The translations under genes were made by a program, and so were the position numbers. From Streptomyces sp. A1136 (GTDB lineage: Bacteria > Actinomycetota > Actinomycetes > Streptomycetales > Streptomycetaceae), in assembly GCF_004795055.1 (NCBI RefSeq), contig NZ_SSBJ01000019.1, positions 62,001 through 126,000 of the forward strand: a stretch of DNA of 64,000 bases, in the 5' to 3' direction. The notes under the pieces were generated by a model. That model made no database searches and was not told where the DNA came from. It was given only the letters and a program-made list of their open reading frames with translations. How positions within the stretch are numbered: the stretch's first letter is position 1; each line of letters opens with the position of its first letter. This document shows positions 34,468 to 42,569 of this stretch, one piece after another.

Positions 34468-34499
34468 CCCGTACCGCCGGGCGCGCCCGGCGGTACGGG
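34468..34499 (+). terminator. Terminator hairpin after the GH16 gene
   Basis: CCCGTACCGCCGGGCG followed immediately by its reverse complement, a perfect 32-bp inverted repeat five bases after the stop. It separates the GH16 gene from the LacI gene, so the two probably have different transcript levels. Confidence 0.8.
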
Positions 34500-34551
34500 T
34501 TAACCTGCTGCGCGGCAGGCAACCGCCGACGGCCACGCATGAGGAGCGCCC

Positions 34552-35586
34552 GTGCCCGAACAGCTTCGTGTCCCCGGGGACCGCCCCACCCTGGAGGCCG
34601 TGGCGGCACTGGCCGGGGTGTCCCGGGCCACGGTCTCCCGCGTCGTCAACGGCGGTGACGGGGTCCGCGCGCACCTGGTGGACAAGGTCCGCGAGGCGGT
34701 GCGCGAGCTCGGCTACGTACCGAACCACGCGGCCCGCACCCTGGTCACCCGGCGCACCGGGGCGGTGGCCGTGATCATCCCCGAACCGGAGATACGGATC
34801 TTCTCCGACCCGTTCTTCTCCCGCCAGATACGCGGCATCAGCCGGGAACTCACCGCGCAGGACACCCAGTTGGTGCTGCTCATGGTTGAGGACCGGGGCG
34901 ACTACGAACGGATCGAACGCTACCTGGCGGGCGGCCATGTCGACGGGGCGCTCGCCTTCTCCCTGCACACCGACGACCCGCTCCCCGAGATCACCCGCCG
35001 GATCGGCATGCCCACCGTCTACGGCGGCCGGCCGGGCTGGACGACCGGCCCGGACGATCCGGGCGCCGCCTACGTCGACGCCGACAACCGGGGCGGCGCG
35101 CGGGAGGCCGTACGACATCTGCTCGCGCGGGGGCGGCGGAGCGTGGCGCACATCGCGGGCCCGCTCGACCAGACGTCGGCTACGGACCGGCTCGACGGTT
35201 ACCGGGACGTCGTGGTCGAGGGCGATCCCTCGCTGGTCGCGGTGGGTGACTTCACGCCGACCGGCGGGGCCCGCGCGATGCGGGAGCTGCTGGAGCGACG
35301 GCCCGACCTCGACGCGGTGTTCGCCGCGAACGACCTGATGGCCACGGGCGCGCTCGCCGTGCTCCGCGAGCGCGGCTTCGAGGTGCCCGGGGACGTGGCG
35401 GTGGTCGGCTTCGACGACACCGAGCGGGTGGCCGAGGCGGCGGAGCCGCCGTTGACGACGGTCCGCCAGGACGTCGAGGGGATGGGGCGCATGATGGCCC
35501 GGCTGCTGCTCGGCACGCTGGGCTCTCCCCGGGCGCCCCGGGCGGTGATCACACCGACCGTGCTGGTGCGACGGGCCTCGGCCTGA
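34552..35586 (+). CDS. LacI-family transcriptional regulator
   Basis: 344 residues from a GTG at 34552 with GAGGAG six bases before. HTH at the N-terminus: TLEAVAALAGVSRATVSRVV followed by the hinge NHAARTLVTRRTGAV. The periplasmic-binding-like effector domain has FAANDLMATGALAV and VVGFDDTERV. LacI proteins of this type repress glycosidase and sugar transport genes until an oligosaccharide binds. Its position directly after the GH16 gene and the palindrome at 32953 point to regulation of that gene. Confidence 0.92.
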   Translation: MPEQLRVPGDRPTLEAVAALAGVSRATVSRVVNGGDGVRAHLVDKVREAVRELGYVPNHAARTLVTRRTGAVAVIIPEPEIRIFSDPFFSRQIRGISRELTAQDTQLVLLMVEDRGDYERIERYLAGGHVDGALAFSLHTDDPLPEITRRIGMPTVYGGRPGWTTGPDDPGAAYVDADNRGGAREAVRHLLARGRRSVAHIAGPLDQTSATDRLDGYRDVVVEGDPSLVAVGDFTPTGGARAMRELLERRPDLDAVFAANDLMATGALAVLRERGFEVPGDVAVVGFDDTERVAEAAEPPLTTVRQDVEGMGRMMARLLLGTLGSPRAPRAVITPTVLVRRASA

Positions 35587-35638
35587 CGCCGGGGCGCCCC
35601 TCGCCCCGGCTCGGATGCGGGCTTCGGTGGCCCGACGG

Positions 35639-36025
35639 TCAGACGAGGCCCAGGCCGCGCGGGGGGACGAAGAGGTGCGCGGCCCGGTGTTCGGCGGCCA
35701 CCATGGCGGCCGCGAGGCCGAACTCCGGGTCGTCGGCCCGCGCGAGTCTGCGTTCGTGGTCGCCGCAGCGCCGGCATTCGGGCAGCCAGTCGGGCAGGAG
35801 GCTCTCGTGGCTGGTGGCCAGGTGGCGGGCGAGCCGGATGCGCGATCCGGGCCCGTTGTCCACGGGGTCCCAGTCGACCCCCCGCCGTCCCGTCAGCCAC
35901 ATCTCCTCCGTGACCCGCTCGATGCGCTTCATGGACCGGTAGAGGCGGAAACAGTCGCTGCAGTCGAACATCCAGGCCGGCGGTAGCGGCCACACGTCCC
36001 GGGGGTCGAGTTCATCGGCGCTCAT
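35639..36025 (-). CDS. Hypothetical protein with two CxxC pairs
   Basis: 128 residues from the ATG at 36025. FDCSDCFRLYRS near residue 20 and ECRRCGDHERR near 85 place four Cys as two CxxC pairs, a likely zinc site. VWPLPPAWMFDC precedes the first pair, and the C-terminus is helical (GLAAAMVAAEHRAAHLF). I do not recognise a characterised family; proteins of this look are common in Streptomyces near regulatory genes. No ribosome site is obvious. Confidence 0.65.
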   Translation of the reverse strand: MSADELDPRDVWPLPPAWMFDCSDCFRLYRSMKRIERVTEEMWLTGRRGVDWDPVDNGPGSRIRLARHLATSHESLLPDWLPECRRCGDHERRLARADDPEFGLAAAMVAAEHRAAHLFVPPRGLGLV

Positions 36026-36126
36026 GCCGTCACGGTAGTGGTGGCGCACTGCCGTGTGCAGCCGATCCGTCGGACTTCAGCGCCCCCAACGGGTGTGCGT
36101 ACAAGCCGAGTTGACCGGTGTCGCAC

Positions 36127-36166
36127 ACACCTCCGGCGCCCCCGCGTACGGGGGCGCCGGAGGTGT
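36127..36166 (-). terminator. Terminator hairpin after ohr
   Basis: An 18-bp stem (ACACCTCCGGCGCCCCCG and its complement) with a CGTA loop, about 50 bp past the ohr stop on the minus strand. Being symmetrical it can also act on the other strand. Confidence 0.8.
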
Positions 36167-36214
36167 CTTCGCCGTGCGTGCGGCACCGCGGGCCGCCGGG
36201 GCCCGGGGGGTCGA

Positions 36215-36625
36215 CTACTCGATGACGAGCTCGACCGGGATGTTGCCGCGGGTCGCCTTGGAGTACGGGCAGACCTCGTGCGCCTGCTTGACCAGCAGGG
36301 CGCCGGTCTCGCCCGCCAGGGACTCGGGGAGCTCGATGCGCAGTGTGACGGCCAGCCCGAAGCCGGAGCCGTCCTGGCCGATGGAGGTCTCGGCGGTGAC
36401 GGAGATGTCACCGGTGTCGACCTTGGCCTGTCGGCCGACCAGGCCGAGCGCGCTGGCGAAACAGGCGGCGTAGCCGGCCGCGAAGAGCTGCTCGGGGTTG
36501 GTGCCCTGTCCGTTGCCGCCGAGCGCCGGCGGCATGGCCAGCGCGAGGTCGATCCGGCCGTCGGAGCTGACTGCTCGGCCCTCACGGCCGTTGGCGGTGG
36601 CGACAGCGGTGTACAGCGCGTCCAT
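36215..36625 (-). CDS. ohr: Organic hydroperoxide resistance protein (Ohr/OsmC family)
   Basis: 136 residues from the ATG at 36625. Two active Cys are visible: AAGYAACFASAL and VCPYSKATRGN, the Ohr signature. The start MDALYTAVATANGREGR is typical of the group. Ohr reduces organic hydroperoxides with a lipoylated partner. It is divergent from ohrR over 141 bp with a palindromic operator between them, the standard arrangement. Confidence 0.95.
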   Translation of the reverse strand: MDALYTAVATANGREGRAVSSDGRIDLALAMPPALGGNGQGTNPEQLFAAGYAACFASALGLVGRQAKVDTGDISVTAETSIGQDGSGFGLAVTLRIELPESLAGETGALLVKQAHEVCPYSKATRGNIPVELVIE

Positions 36626-36710
36626 CGGAGTTCCTCTCGGGAGGTGCAAGGCGGTCCGGGGTGAACCTCGGCGGCCGGTGGACCGACCGCCTCCACCAAT
36701 AGAGCACACA

Positions 36711-36732
36711 ATTCAGTTGTGCACAACTCAAT
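36711..36732. promoter_or_regulatory. OhrR operator
   Basis: A 22-bp near-palindrome with one mismatch pair; the core AGTTGTGCACAACT (36715-36728) is perfect. It lies in the ohr-ohrR intergenic region close to the AATTC/TTGTGC promoter elements. OhrR represses both genes until its Cys is oxidised by a hydroperoxide. Confidence 0.75.
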
Positions 36733-36766
36733 GGCCCGCAAGTCACCACCCGGTACACTGGCCCAC

Positions 36767-37246
36767 ATGACCCAGCAGCCCGCCGCCCCCCTGCGCGACC
36801 AGGACTTCCTCCGCCTGGACGGGCAGATCTGCTTCGCGCTCAACGCCGCGAGCCGCGCATTCGGCGGCCTCTATCGGGTCGTCCTGAAGGATCTCGGCCT
36901 CACCTACCCCCAGTACCTGGTGATGCTGGTGCTGTGGGAGCACGGGTCGACGCCCGTCAAGGAGCTCGGGCAGCACCTGCGGCTCGACTCGGGCACGCTG
37001 TCGCCGCTGCTCAAGCGACTGGAGGGGGCCGGCCTGGTGCGGCGCGAGCGCAGCACGGAGGACGAGCGCTCGGTCCACGCCGTACCGACCGAGGAGGGCG
37101 CGGCGCTGCGGGCCCGCGCCGTGGAGGTCCCCCGCCGCATCGCGTCGGCGACGGGCTTCGAACTGGAGGAGATCCGCGACCTCCAGGCGCGCCTGAACCG
37201 CCTCACGGCAGCGCTCGACGCCGCCGCGCTGGACGAGGACCTCTAG
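36767..37246 (+). CDS. ohrR: MarR-family organic-peroxide sensor OhrR
   Basis: 159 residues. QICFALNAASRAFGG holds the redox-active N-terminal Cys near residue 22; LTYPQYLVMLVLWEHG is the OhrR Tyr pair region, and the winged helix follows (KELGQHLRLDSGTLSPLLKR, RERSTEDERSVHAVPT). Only one clear Cys is present, so it is a one-Cys OhrR that would form a mixed disulfide. Divergent from ohr. Confidence 0.93.
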   Translation: MTQQPAAPLRDQDFLRLDGQICFALNAASRAFGGLYRVVLKDLGLTYPQYLVMLVLWEHGSTPVKELGQHLRLDSGTLSPLLKRLEGAGLVRRERSTEDERSVHAVPTEEGAALRARAVEVPRRIASATGFELEEIRDLQARLNRLTAALDAAALDEDL

Positions 37247-37264
37247 GGGGCGGGAAGGGCCCGG

Positions 37265-37759
37265 TCAGGCCGTCGGTCTGGGCGCGCCGGGCAGCCGGTC
37301 GCCCGCTCCGGCGTCCTTTTCCATGGCGGGCCGCAGCCGCTCCAGCAGGGCGTGGAGAGTCGCGCCCTCTTCCTCGTCGAGGGTGTCGAGCGCGCCGTGC
37401 GTCGTCTGCATCTCCTCGCGCACCCGCCGGATGACGTCGCGCCCCTCGTCCGTGGCGATGACGTGTTTGACGCGCCGGTCGACCGGCGACGGCTGGCGTC
37501 GCACCAGCTCGCGCGCCTCCAGCCGGTCCACGATGCCCGTGACGTTGGACGCGTCGCAGACCAGCAGCGCGGCGAGGCCCCTCATCGGCACCGGTCCCTC
37601 CAGCTGGGCGAGGACCCGGGCCTGGGTGGACGTGAGGCCGTACCGGGCGGCGGCGGCCGCGAAGTCGCGCCACTGGGCCGTACCGATGGCGGCGAGCAGC
37701 TCCAGGAGTTCGAGCTTGGTGGGGCGGTGGGGGACGGCCGGTCCGATGGTGGCGCTCAT
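37265..37759 (-). CDS. MarR-family regulator
   Basis: 164 residues from the ATG at 37759; another ATG at 37789 is in frame but close to the promoter region. Winged-helix motifs: LTSTQARVLAQLEGP, DASNVTGIVDRLEARELV and PVDRRVKHVIATDEG. It is divergent from a DHA2-type exporter, the usual setting for a MarR repressor that controls an efflux pump in response to the pump's substrate. It is convergent with ohrR with 18 bp between the stops. Confidence 0.88.
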   Translation of the reverse strand: MSATIGPAVPHRPTKLELLELLAAIGTAQWRDFAAAAARYGLTSTQARVLAQLEGPVPMRGLAALLVCDASNVTGIVDRLEARELVRRQPSPVDRRVKHVIATDEGRDVIRRVREEMQTTHGALDTLDEEEGATLHALLERLRPAMEKDAGAGDRLPGAPRPTA

Positions 37760-37895
37760 GCCGTCGAGCGTACGCAAGAAGGTTGGCATTATCAATTGTT
37801 TACTTGACCTCCTTAACTATTGCCGTCTACCTTCATCCAAGTACTTCATGAGATAAAACATCTGCGATCTGAAGCGTTAAGAAGGTCCTGCCGCC
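37760..37895. promoter_or_regulatory. Divergent promoter of the MarR/exporter pair
   Basis: 136 bp, markedly AT-rich. An imperfect inverted repeat TCAA...TTGA (37792-37807) lies next to the MarR start, and AAGTACTT (about 37839) is a short palindrome nearer the exporter. These are candidate MarR sites. The ribosome site AAGAAGG is at about 37880. Confidence 0.5.
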
Positions 37896-39401
37896 ATGAG
37901 CACCGCCGCATCCGCCCCTCCCGCCGCCAGGCCCGGGAACGAGACGGTCATCGTCTTCGCCCTGAGCCTCGCCGCCATGGTCGTGTCGATGATGCAGACC
38001 CTGCCCGTCCCGATCCTGGGTCTGATCCGCAACGACCTCGGCACCACCACCGCCGGCGTCAGCTGGGTGACCACCGCCACCCTGCTGTCGGCCGCCGTCT
38101 TCACCCCTTTGCTGGGCCGCTTCGGCGACCAGCACGGCAAGAAGCCGACCCTGGTGGCCGTACTCGCCGTCATGGTGGCGGGCTCCGTCGTCGCCGCGCT
38201 CGCGAGTTCGCTGCCGTTGCTGATCCTGGGCCGGGTGCTCCAGGGCGCGGCCACCGCGATCTTCCCGCTGGCCCTCTCCGTCCTGCGCGAGGAGGTCCGA
38301 CCGCAGAAGCTGCCGGGCGCCATGGCGCTGGTCAGCGGCACGCTCGCGTTCGGCAGCGGCCTGGCGCTGGTCGCCACCGGCCTGCTGACCTCCGGTGACG
38401 GCGCCGACTACCGCAACGCCTTCTGGATGGCGACCGGTTTCGCCGCCCTCGCCCTCCTGGCGGTGGTGTTCCTGGTTCCGGCCACCCGCCACAAGACCGG
38501 CGGCCGAACCGACTTCCTGGGCGCGCTGACCCTGGGCATCGCCCTGCTGCTGCTCCTGCTGCCCATCTCGCAGGGCCACGAATGGGGCTGGGCCTCCGCC
38601 CGCACGCTCGGCAGCTTCGCCGGAGCCGCCGTGATGACGGCCGTGTGGGTGATGGTCGAGCGCAAGGTGCGCGAGCCCCTGGTCGACATGCGGATGTTCG
38701 TCCACCGCCCGGTGCTGATGGCCAACCTCGCCGGTATCCTCGTGGGCTTCGGCATGTTCGCGAACTTCCTGGGCGTCTCCTACCTCGTCCAGATGCCGAA
38801 GGCCCTGACCGGCTACGGCTTCGACGCCTCGATCCTGCGCGCCTCCGTCCAGTTCCTGCTGCCCGGTGCGATCGTCTCGCTGCTCGCGTCGCCCATCGGC
38901 GGCCAGTTGGTCCGCCACCGCGGCCCGCGCGTCGCGCTCGCCCTGGCCGCCGGGCTCGGCGCCGTCGGCTTCGGCTGGCTGGCGCTCGACCACGGCCACA
39001 CCTTCTCGGTGATCGGCGCCGGCGTCGTCGTCGGCGCGGCCGTCAGCTTCGGCTACGCGGCCATGCCCGCCGTCATCATGGCGAGCGTCCCGCACCACCA
39101 GAGCGGAATCGCGAACGGCATCAACTCGATCTCCCGCTCGACCGGAAGCGCGATCGGCAGCGCCATCGTCACCACGATCCTGGCCTCCAAGACGATCGAG
39201 CACCTCCCGCCGGGCGTCCCCGCGCTGCCCGCCGAGTCCGGGTTCACCCTGACGTTCGGCATCGGCGCGGCGGCCTTCGCCCTGGTCGCCCTGATCAGCT
39301 GGATCGGACTGCGCAAGGGCCACGGCCCCCGCGTGACGGAGCCCGTCGCCTCCGGCGACGCCCCGGCCCTGAAGGTGGCGGAGACGGCCGCCGCCGTCTG
39401 A
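37896..39401 (+). CDS. MFS exporter, DHA2 (14-TM) type
   Basis: 501 residues. Motif A LLGRFGDQHGKKPTLVAVL between TM2 and TM3; long central loop segments TRHKTGGRTDFLGAL and ERKVREPLVDMRMF typical of DHA2 pumps. Fourteen membrane segments can be counted. Regulation is probably by the divergent MarR protein. The substrate is unknown. A strong hairpin follows the stop. Confidence 0.92.
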   Translation: MSTAASAPPAARPGNETVIVFALSLAAMVVSMMQTLPVPILGLIRNDLGTTTAGVSWVTTATLLSAAVFTPLLGRFGDQHGKKPTLVAVLAVMVAGSVVAALASSLPLLILGRVLQGAATAIFPLALSVLREEVRPQKLPGAMALVSGTLAFGSGLALVATGLLTSGDGADYRNAFWMATGFAALALLAVVFLVPATRHKTGGRTDFLGALTLGIALLLLLLPISQGHEWGWASARTLGSFAGAAVMTAVWVMVERKVREPLVDMRMFVHRPVLMANLAGILVGFGMFANFLGVSYLVQMPKALTGYGFDASILRASVQFLLPGAIVSLLASPIGGQLVRHRGPRVALALAAGLGAVGFGWLALDHGHTFSVIGAGVVVGAAVSFGYAAMPAVIMASVPHHQSGIANGINSISRSTGSAIGSAIVTTILASKTIEHLPPGVPALPAESGFTLTFGIGAAAFALVALISWIGLRKGHGPRVTEPVASGDAPALKVAETAAAV

Positions 39402-39413
39402 TCCCCGCACGCA

Positions 39414-39455
39414 CGCGAAGCGCCCCCGGTCCCCTCGGCCCGGGGGCGCTTCGCG
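39414..39455 (+). terminator. Terminator hairpin after the exporter gene
   Basis: A 16-bp perfect stem (CGCGAAGCGCCCCCGG with its complement) and a 10-base loop, 13 bases after the stop. Confidence 0.8.
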
Positions 39456-39569
39456 TCCCGGTTCCCGATGGGGCCGGACTCCCCCGACCCGACGGCGGCC
39501 GCGGTGGGACGGGTCCCGCTGGGTAGGCTTCCCCGGGACAGCGCGCGGAGTTCGGGGCGGGGTGGGTTC

Positions 39570-40289
39570 ATGGGTCGTCAGGCGGGGCTGCGGGGCGTGG
39601 CGGTGGCCGTGGCGCTGCTGCTCGGACCGGTCGGGTGCGGCGGGGCCGGCGGGAGCGGGCTCTCGGACGGCAAGCAGGACGGGTCGGTGGGCAAACCCCC
39701 GGCCGGCGGCGCCGCGAAACCCGCGGGCGGCGACGTGCTGCCCGGCATGGTCGGCGCGGCCGAGGCCCGGACCCGGCTGGCGGCCCTGGCGGTCGGCAAA
39801 CCGGGGACGATGGCCGGGTACAGCCGGGACAAGTTCACGCACTGGGCCGAGCAGGGCGACAAGTGCGACACCCGTGAGGTCGTCCTCAAGCGCGACGGCA
39901 GGAACGTCACCCAGGACTCGCAGTGCCGGGCCGTGTCCGGCACCTGGAGGAGCCTGTACGACGGCGCCGACGTCAGCGACCCGGCGAAGCTGGACATCGA
40001 CCACATGGTCCCGCTCGCCGAGGGGTGGCGCTCCGGTGCGGCCGGCTGGGACGCCGCCAAGCGCAAGGCCTTCGCCAACGACCTGACGCGCCCCCAGCTG
40101 CTGGCCGTCTCCGCAGCCTCCAACCGGTCCAAGGGCGATCAGAGCCCCGACCTGTGGCAGCCGCCGGACAAGTCGAGCTGGTGCCAGTACGGGCGCGCCT
40201 GGATCACCGTCAAGTCCTACTACAAGCTGACCGTCACGCCCCCGGAGAAGACCATGCTCACCACGATGATCGACACCTGCGCCTCATGA
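39570..40289 (+). CDS. Secreted HNH-family (DUF1524-like) nuclease, probable lipoprotein
   Basis: 239 residues. The N-terminus VAVAVALLLGPVGCGGAG has a Cys after a hydrophobic stretch, a plausible though imperfect lipobox. The C-terminal domain carries LDIDHMVPLAEGWRSGA, RPQLLAVSAASNRSKGDQSP and DLWQPP, the DHxxPL...N...K pattern of secreted HNH nucleases common in actinomycetes. It probably cleaves nucleic acid outside the cell. The stop overlaps the start of the next gene (ATGA). Confidence 0.85.
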   Translation: MGRQAGLRGVAVAVALLLGPVGCGGAGGSGLSDGKQDGSVGKPPAGGAAKPAGGDVLPGMVGAAEARTRLAALAVGKPGTMAGYSRDKFTHWAEQGDKCDTREVVLKRDGRNVTQDSQCRAVSGTWRSLYDGADVSDPAKLDIDHMVPLAEGWRSGAAGWDAAKRKAFANDLTRPQLLAVSAASNRSKGDQSPDLWQPPDKSSWCQYGRAWITVKSYYKLTVTPPEKTMLTTMIDTCAS

Positions 40290-40561
40290 CCGCGCCCCGG
40301 CAGTGGGAGGACCACGTGCTCGCCGGACCCGGCGGGGCCATGACCGACGAGGTCGGCGTGATCACCGGCGACCTCACGTTGCGTACCGTCGCGGGACCGG
40401 ACGGCAAGGTGCGATTCGAGATCCAGTACCTCGACGCCGACGAGTGGTACACCCTCACCGGCAGTCCCGTCGCCCACGGCGACCCGCACGCACTCCACTT
40501 GGCGGCACTGCGGGCCGTCCGCGCGGGCGGCGGCGCCGGGGCGCCGCACCCCGCCACCTGA
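40286..40561 (+). CDS. Small hypothetical protein coupled to the HNH nuclease
   Basis: 91 residues starting at the ATG that overlaps the nuclease stop. Sequence such as TDEVGVITGDLTLRTVAG and FEIQYLDADEWYTLTGSP suggests a small beta-sheet protein. No signal peptide, so it would stay in the cytoplasm. I do not recognise it. Translational coupling raises the question of an immunity or chaperone role for the exported nuclease, which is speculation. Confidence 0.65.
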   Translation: MTAPRQWEDHVLAGPGGAMTDEVGVITGDLTLRTVAGPDGKVRFEIQYLDADEWYTLTGSPVAHGDPHALHLAALRAVRAGGGAGAPHPAT

Positions 40562-40649
40562 CCGGTCCGCCGCCCCTCGGGGGAACGCGCTGGTCAGGGT
40601 GGCTGCCGGCTGACAGACTGGGGTTGCTCCATCACTCCCAGGAGGACCC

Positions 40650-40841
40650 ATGGCCGACGAGACCGGTACCCCGCAGGACGAATCCCCCGCCGAGGAGGCC
40701 AAGCGCAAGTTCCGCGAGGCCCTGGAGCGCAACGCCGCGAACGCGCATTCGCAGCAGGCCCACCAGAGCCGGGCGAAGGTGCAGGGCGCCAGCAGCGGCC
40801 CCGGCGGCAAGAACAAGAAGGTGCGTCGCAAGACCGGCTGA
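40650..40841 (+). CDS. DUF5302 protein
   Basis: 63 residues, highly charged: ESPAEEAKRKFREALERN, then SRAKVQGASSG and a basic tail KNKKVRRKTG. This is the DUF5302 pattern, widespread in actinomycetes with unknown role. AGGAGG lies just before the ATG, supporting translation. Confidence 0.85.
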   Translation: MADETGTPQDESPAEEAKRKFREALERNAANAHSQQAHQSRAKVQGASSGPGGKNKKVRRKTG

Positions 40842-41018
40842 CGTGTTCCGCCGGGCGGTCCGGACCCCCACCCGGGGGTGCGCCGCCCAGCGGGCGCCGT
40901 CGCGCGGCCCCCGAATCCTTGGGCCGCACGGGTGACGGGCGATAACCCCGGGACAGGTCGGTAGTTGATCTGAACGTACCCGCCGGGGACAGCTCATGCG
41001 ACAGAAGGATTCCTCACC

Positions 41019-41429
41019 ATGCTCAAGAAGTTCATGGCCACCGCCGCGGTCACCGCTTCCGTAGTCGGCGCAGGTGCCATCGCCGCCTCCCCGGCCATGG
41101 CGATCGGCAACGACAACGGCGTGAACACCGTCAACGGCAACGGCGCCGCGCAGATCTACGGCAACCAGAAGACCGAGGGCGCCATGAGCCCGCAGCTGAG
41201 CCTGGTCCAGGGTTCGCTGAACAAGCTCTGCGTCGGCCTGCCCGCCAAGGTCAACGCGCAGTCGATCCTCGCCGCGCTGAACATCGGCGTCCAGGACATC
41301 AACGTCCTGTCCAACCCGCAGAACCAGCAGTGCACCGAGAACTCCACCCAGGCCAAGGGCGACGAGTCCCTCTCGCACATCGTGGACAACATCCCGATCC
41401 TGTCCGGGAACGTCTCCGCCGGCAGTTGA
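41019..41429 (+). CDS. Rodlin
   Basis: 136 residues: signal peptide MLKKFMATAAVTASVVGAGA to about residue 29, then NGNGAAQIYGNQKTEGAMSP, QLSLVQGSLNKLCVGLPAKV and NVLSSP-like NVLSNPQNQQCTENSTQAKG, all hallmarks of RdlA/RdlB. Two Cys are conserved. Rodlins assemble with chaplins into the rodlet layer on aerial hyphae and spores. Only one rodlin gene is present here, while S. coelicolor has a divergent pair. AAGGA precedes the ATG, and a strong hairpin follows. Confidence 0.93.
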   Translation: MLKKFMATAAVTASVVGAGAIAASPAMAIGNDNGVNTVNGNGAAQIYGNQKTEGAMSPQLSLVQGSLNKLCVGLPAKVNAQSILAALNIGVQDINVLSNPQNQQCTENSTQAKGDESLSHIVDNIPILSGNVSAGS

Positions 41430-41441
41430 TCGGTTCCCGCC

Positions 41442-41481
41442 CCGGACCGGCGTGACGACCTTCGTCGTCACGCCGGTCCGG
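41442..41481 (+). terminator. Terminator hairpin after the rodlin gene
   Basis: An 18-bp perfect stem (CCGGACCGGCGTGACGAC with its complement) closing a CTTC tetraloop, 12 bases after the stop. This fits the very high expression expected of rodlins. Confidence 0.85.
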
Positions 41482-41518
41482 CGTTTGCGCAAGCCGAACG
41501 CGCGAAAAGCAACAGCTT

Positions 41519-41546
41519 TGGTCTAGACCTTGACAGGTTCAGACCA
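41519..41546 (+). promoter_or_regulatory. DasR-type / chitinase direct-repeat control site
   Basis: TGGTCTAGACCT (41519) and AGGTTCAGACCA (41535) are the paired 12-bp repeats typical of Streptomyces chitinase promoters. The first also matches the core of the DasR element (TGGTCTAGACCA). TTGACA (41530-41535) lies between the two repeats as a -35. The chitinase should be repressed by DasR until GlcNAc-6-P or GlcN-6-P accumulates. Confidence 0.85.
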
Positions 41547-41607
41547 CTTTCGCTTCAGTGGCCGTAGTCGCCCCCACGACAACTCCCCCCACTGAAGGAG
41601 CACTTCC

Positions 41608-42525
41608 GTGATCCGTGCGCTACGCCGCCGCGCCCTTTCCATGGCCGCGGCCGCCGCCGTGACCCTCGGTCTCGCCGTCGTCCTGCCCGCCTCCCCCGCC
41701 GCGGCGGCCCCCGCCTGCGCGGGCTCCTGGGCCGCCTCCGCCGTCTACACGAACGGCATGAGCGCCTCCTACGCCGGGCACAACTGGCAGGCCAAGTGGT
41801 GGACCCAGGGCGAGACCCCGGGCACTACCGGACAGTGGGGGGTCTGGTCGGACCAGGGCGCCTGCGGCGGCGGCCAGGACCCGGACCCCGGCACCGGCGA
41901 CCCCTCCGGTTTCGTCGTCAGCGAGGCCCAGTTCAACCGGATGTTCCCGAACCGGAACCCCTTCTACACCTACAACGGGCTGGTCGCGGCGCTCTCCGCG
42001 TACCCCGCCTTCGCGCACACCGGCGACGACACCGTCAAACGGCGCGAGGCCGCCGCCTTCCTCGCCAACGTCTCCCACGAGACCGGCGGGCTGGTCTACA
42101 TCGTCGAGCAGAACACCGCCAACTACCCGCACTACTGCGACGCGTCCCAGCCGTACGGCTGCCCGGCGGGCCAGGCCGCCTACTACGGCCGCGGCCCCAT
42201 CCAGCTGAGTTGGAACTTCAACTACAAGGCGGCCGGGGACGCGTTGGGCATCAACCTCCTCGCCAACCCCTACCTCGTCGAGCAGGACCCGGCCGTCGCG
42301 ATGAAGACGGCGCTCTGGTACTGGAACACCCAGAACGGCCCGGGCACCATGACCGCCCACGCGGCGATGGTCAACGGCGCCGGCTTCGGCGAGACCATCC
42401 GCTCCATCAACGGCTCCCTGGAGTGCAACGGCGGCAATCCGGCGCAGGTCCAGAGCCGGGTGAACGCCTACCAGAACTTCACCCAGGTGCTGGGCGTCAC
42501 CCCGGGCGACCACCTCACCTGCTGA
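41608..42525 (+). CDS. Secreted GH19 chitinase with N-terminal chitin-binding domain
   Basis: 305 residues from the GTG at 41608 (GAAGGAG upstream). Signal peptide to about residue 35, then a CBM5/12-type module (YTNGMSASYAGHNWQAKWW), a GGGQDPDPGTGDP linker and the family 19 catalytic domain. ANVSHETGG holds the catalytic Glu near 157; YYGRGPIQLSWNFNY and NGAGFGETIRSIN are diagnostic. The enzyme hydrolyses chitin with inversion. This matches Streptomyces ChiC/ChiF-type enzymes. Confidence 0.95.
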   Translation: MIRALRRRALSMAAAAAVTLGLAVVLPASPAAAAPACAGSWAASAVYTNGMSASYAGHNWQAKWWTQGETPGTTGQWGVWSDQGACGGGQDPDPGTGDPSGFVVSEAQFNRMFPNRNPFYTYNGLVAALSAYPAFAHTGDDTVKRREAAAFLANVSHETGGLVYIVEQNTANYPHYCDASQPYGCPAGQAAYYGRGPIQLSWNFNYKAAGDALGINLLANPYLVEQDPAVAMKTALWYWNTQNGPGTMTAHAAMVNGAGFGETIRSINGSLECNGGNPAQVQSRVNAYQNFTQVLGVTPGDHLTC

Positions 42526-42569
42526 GCGGGGTGGAGGCATCCGGCGCGCGGCCCGCGCGCGACCGGTGC

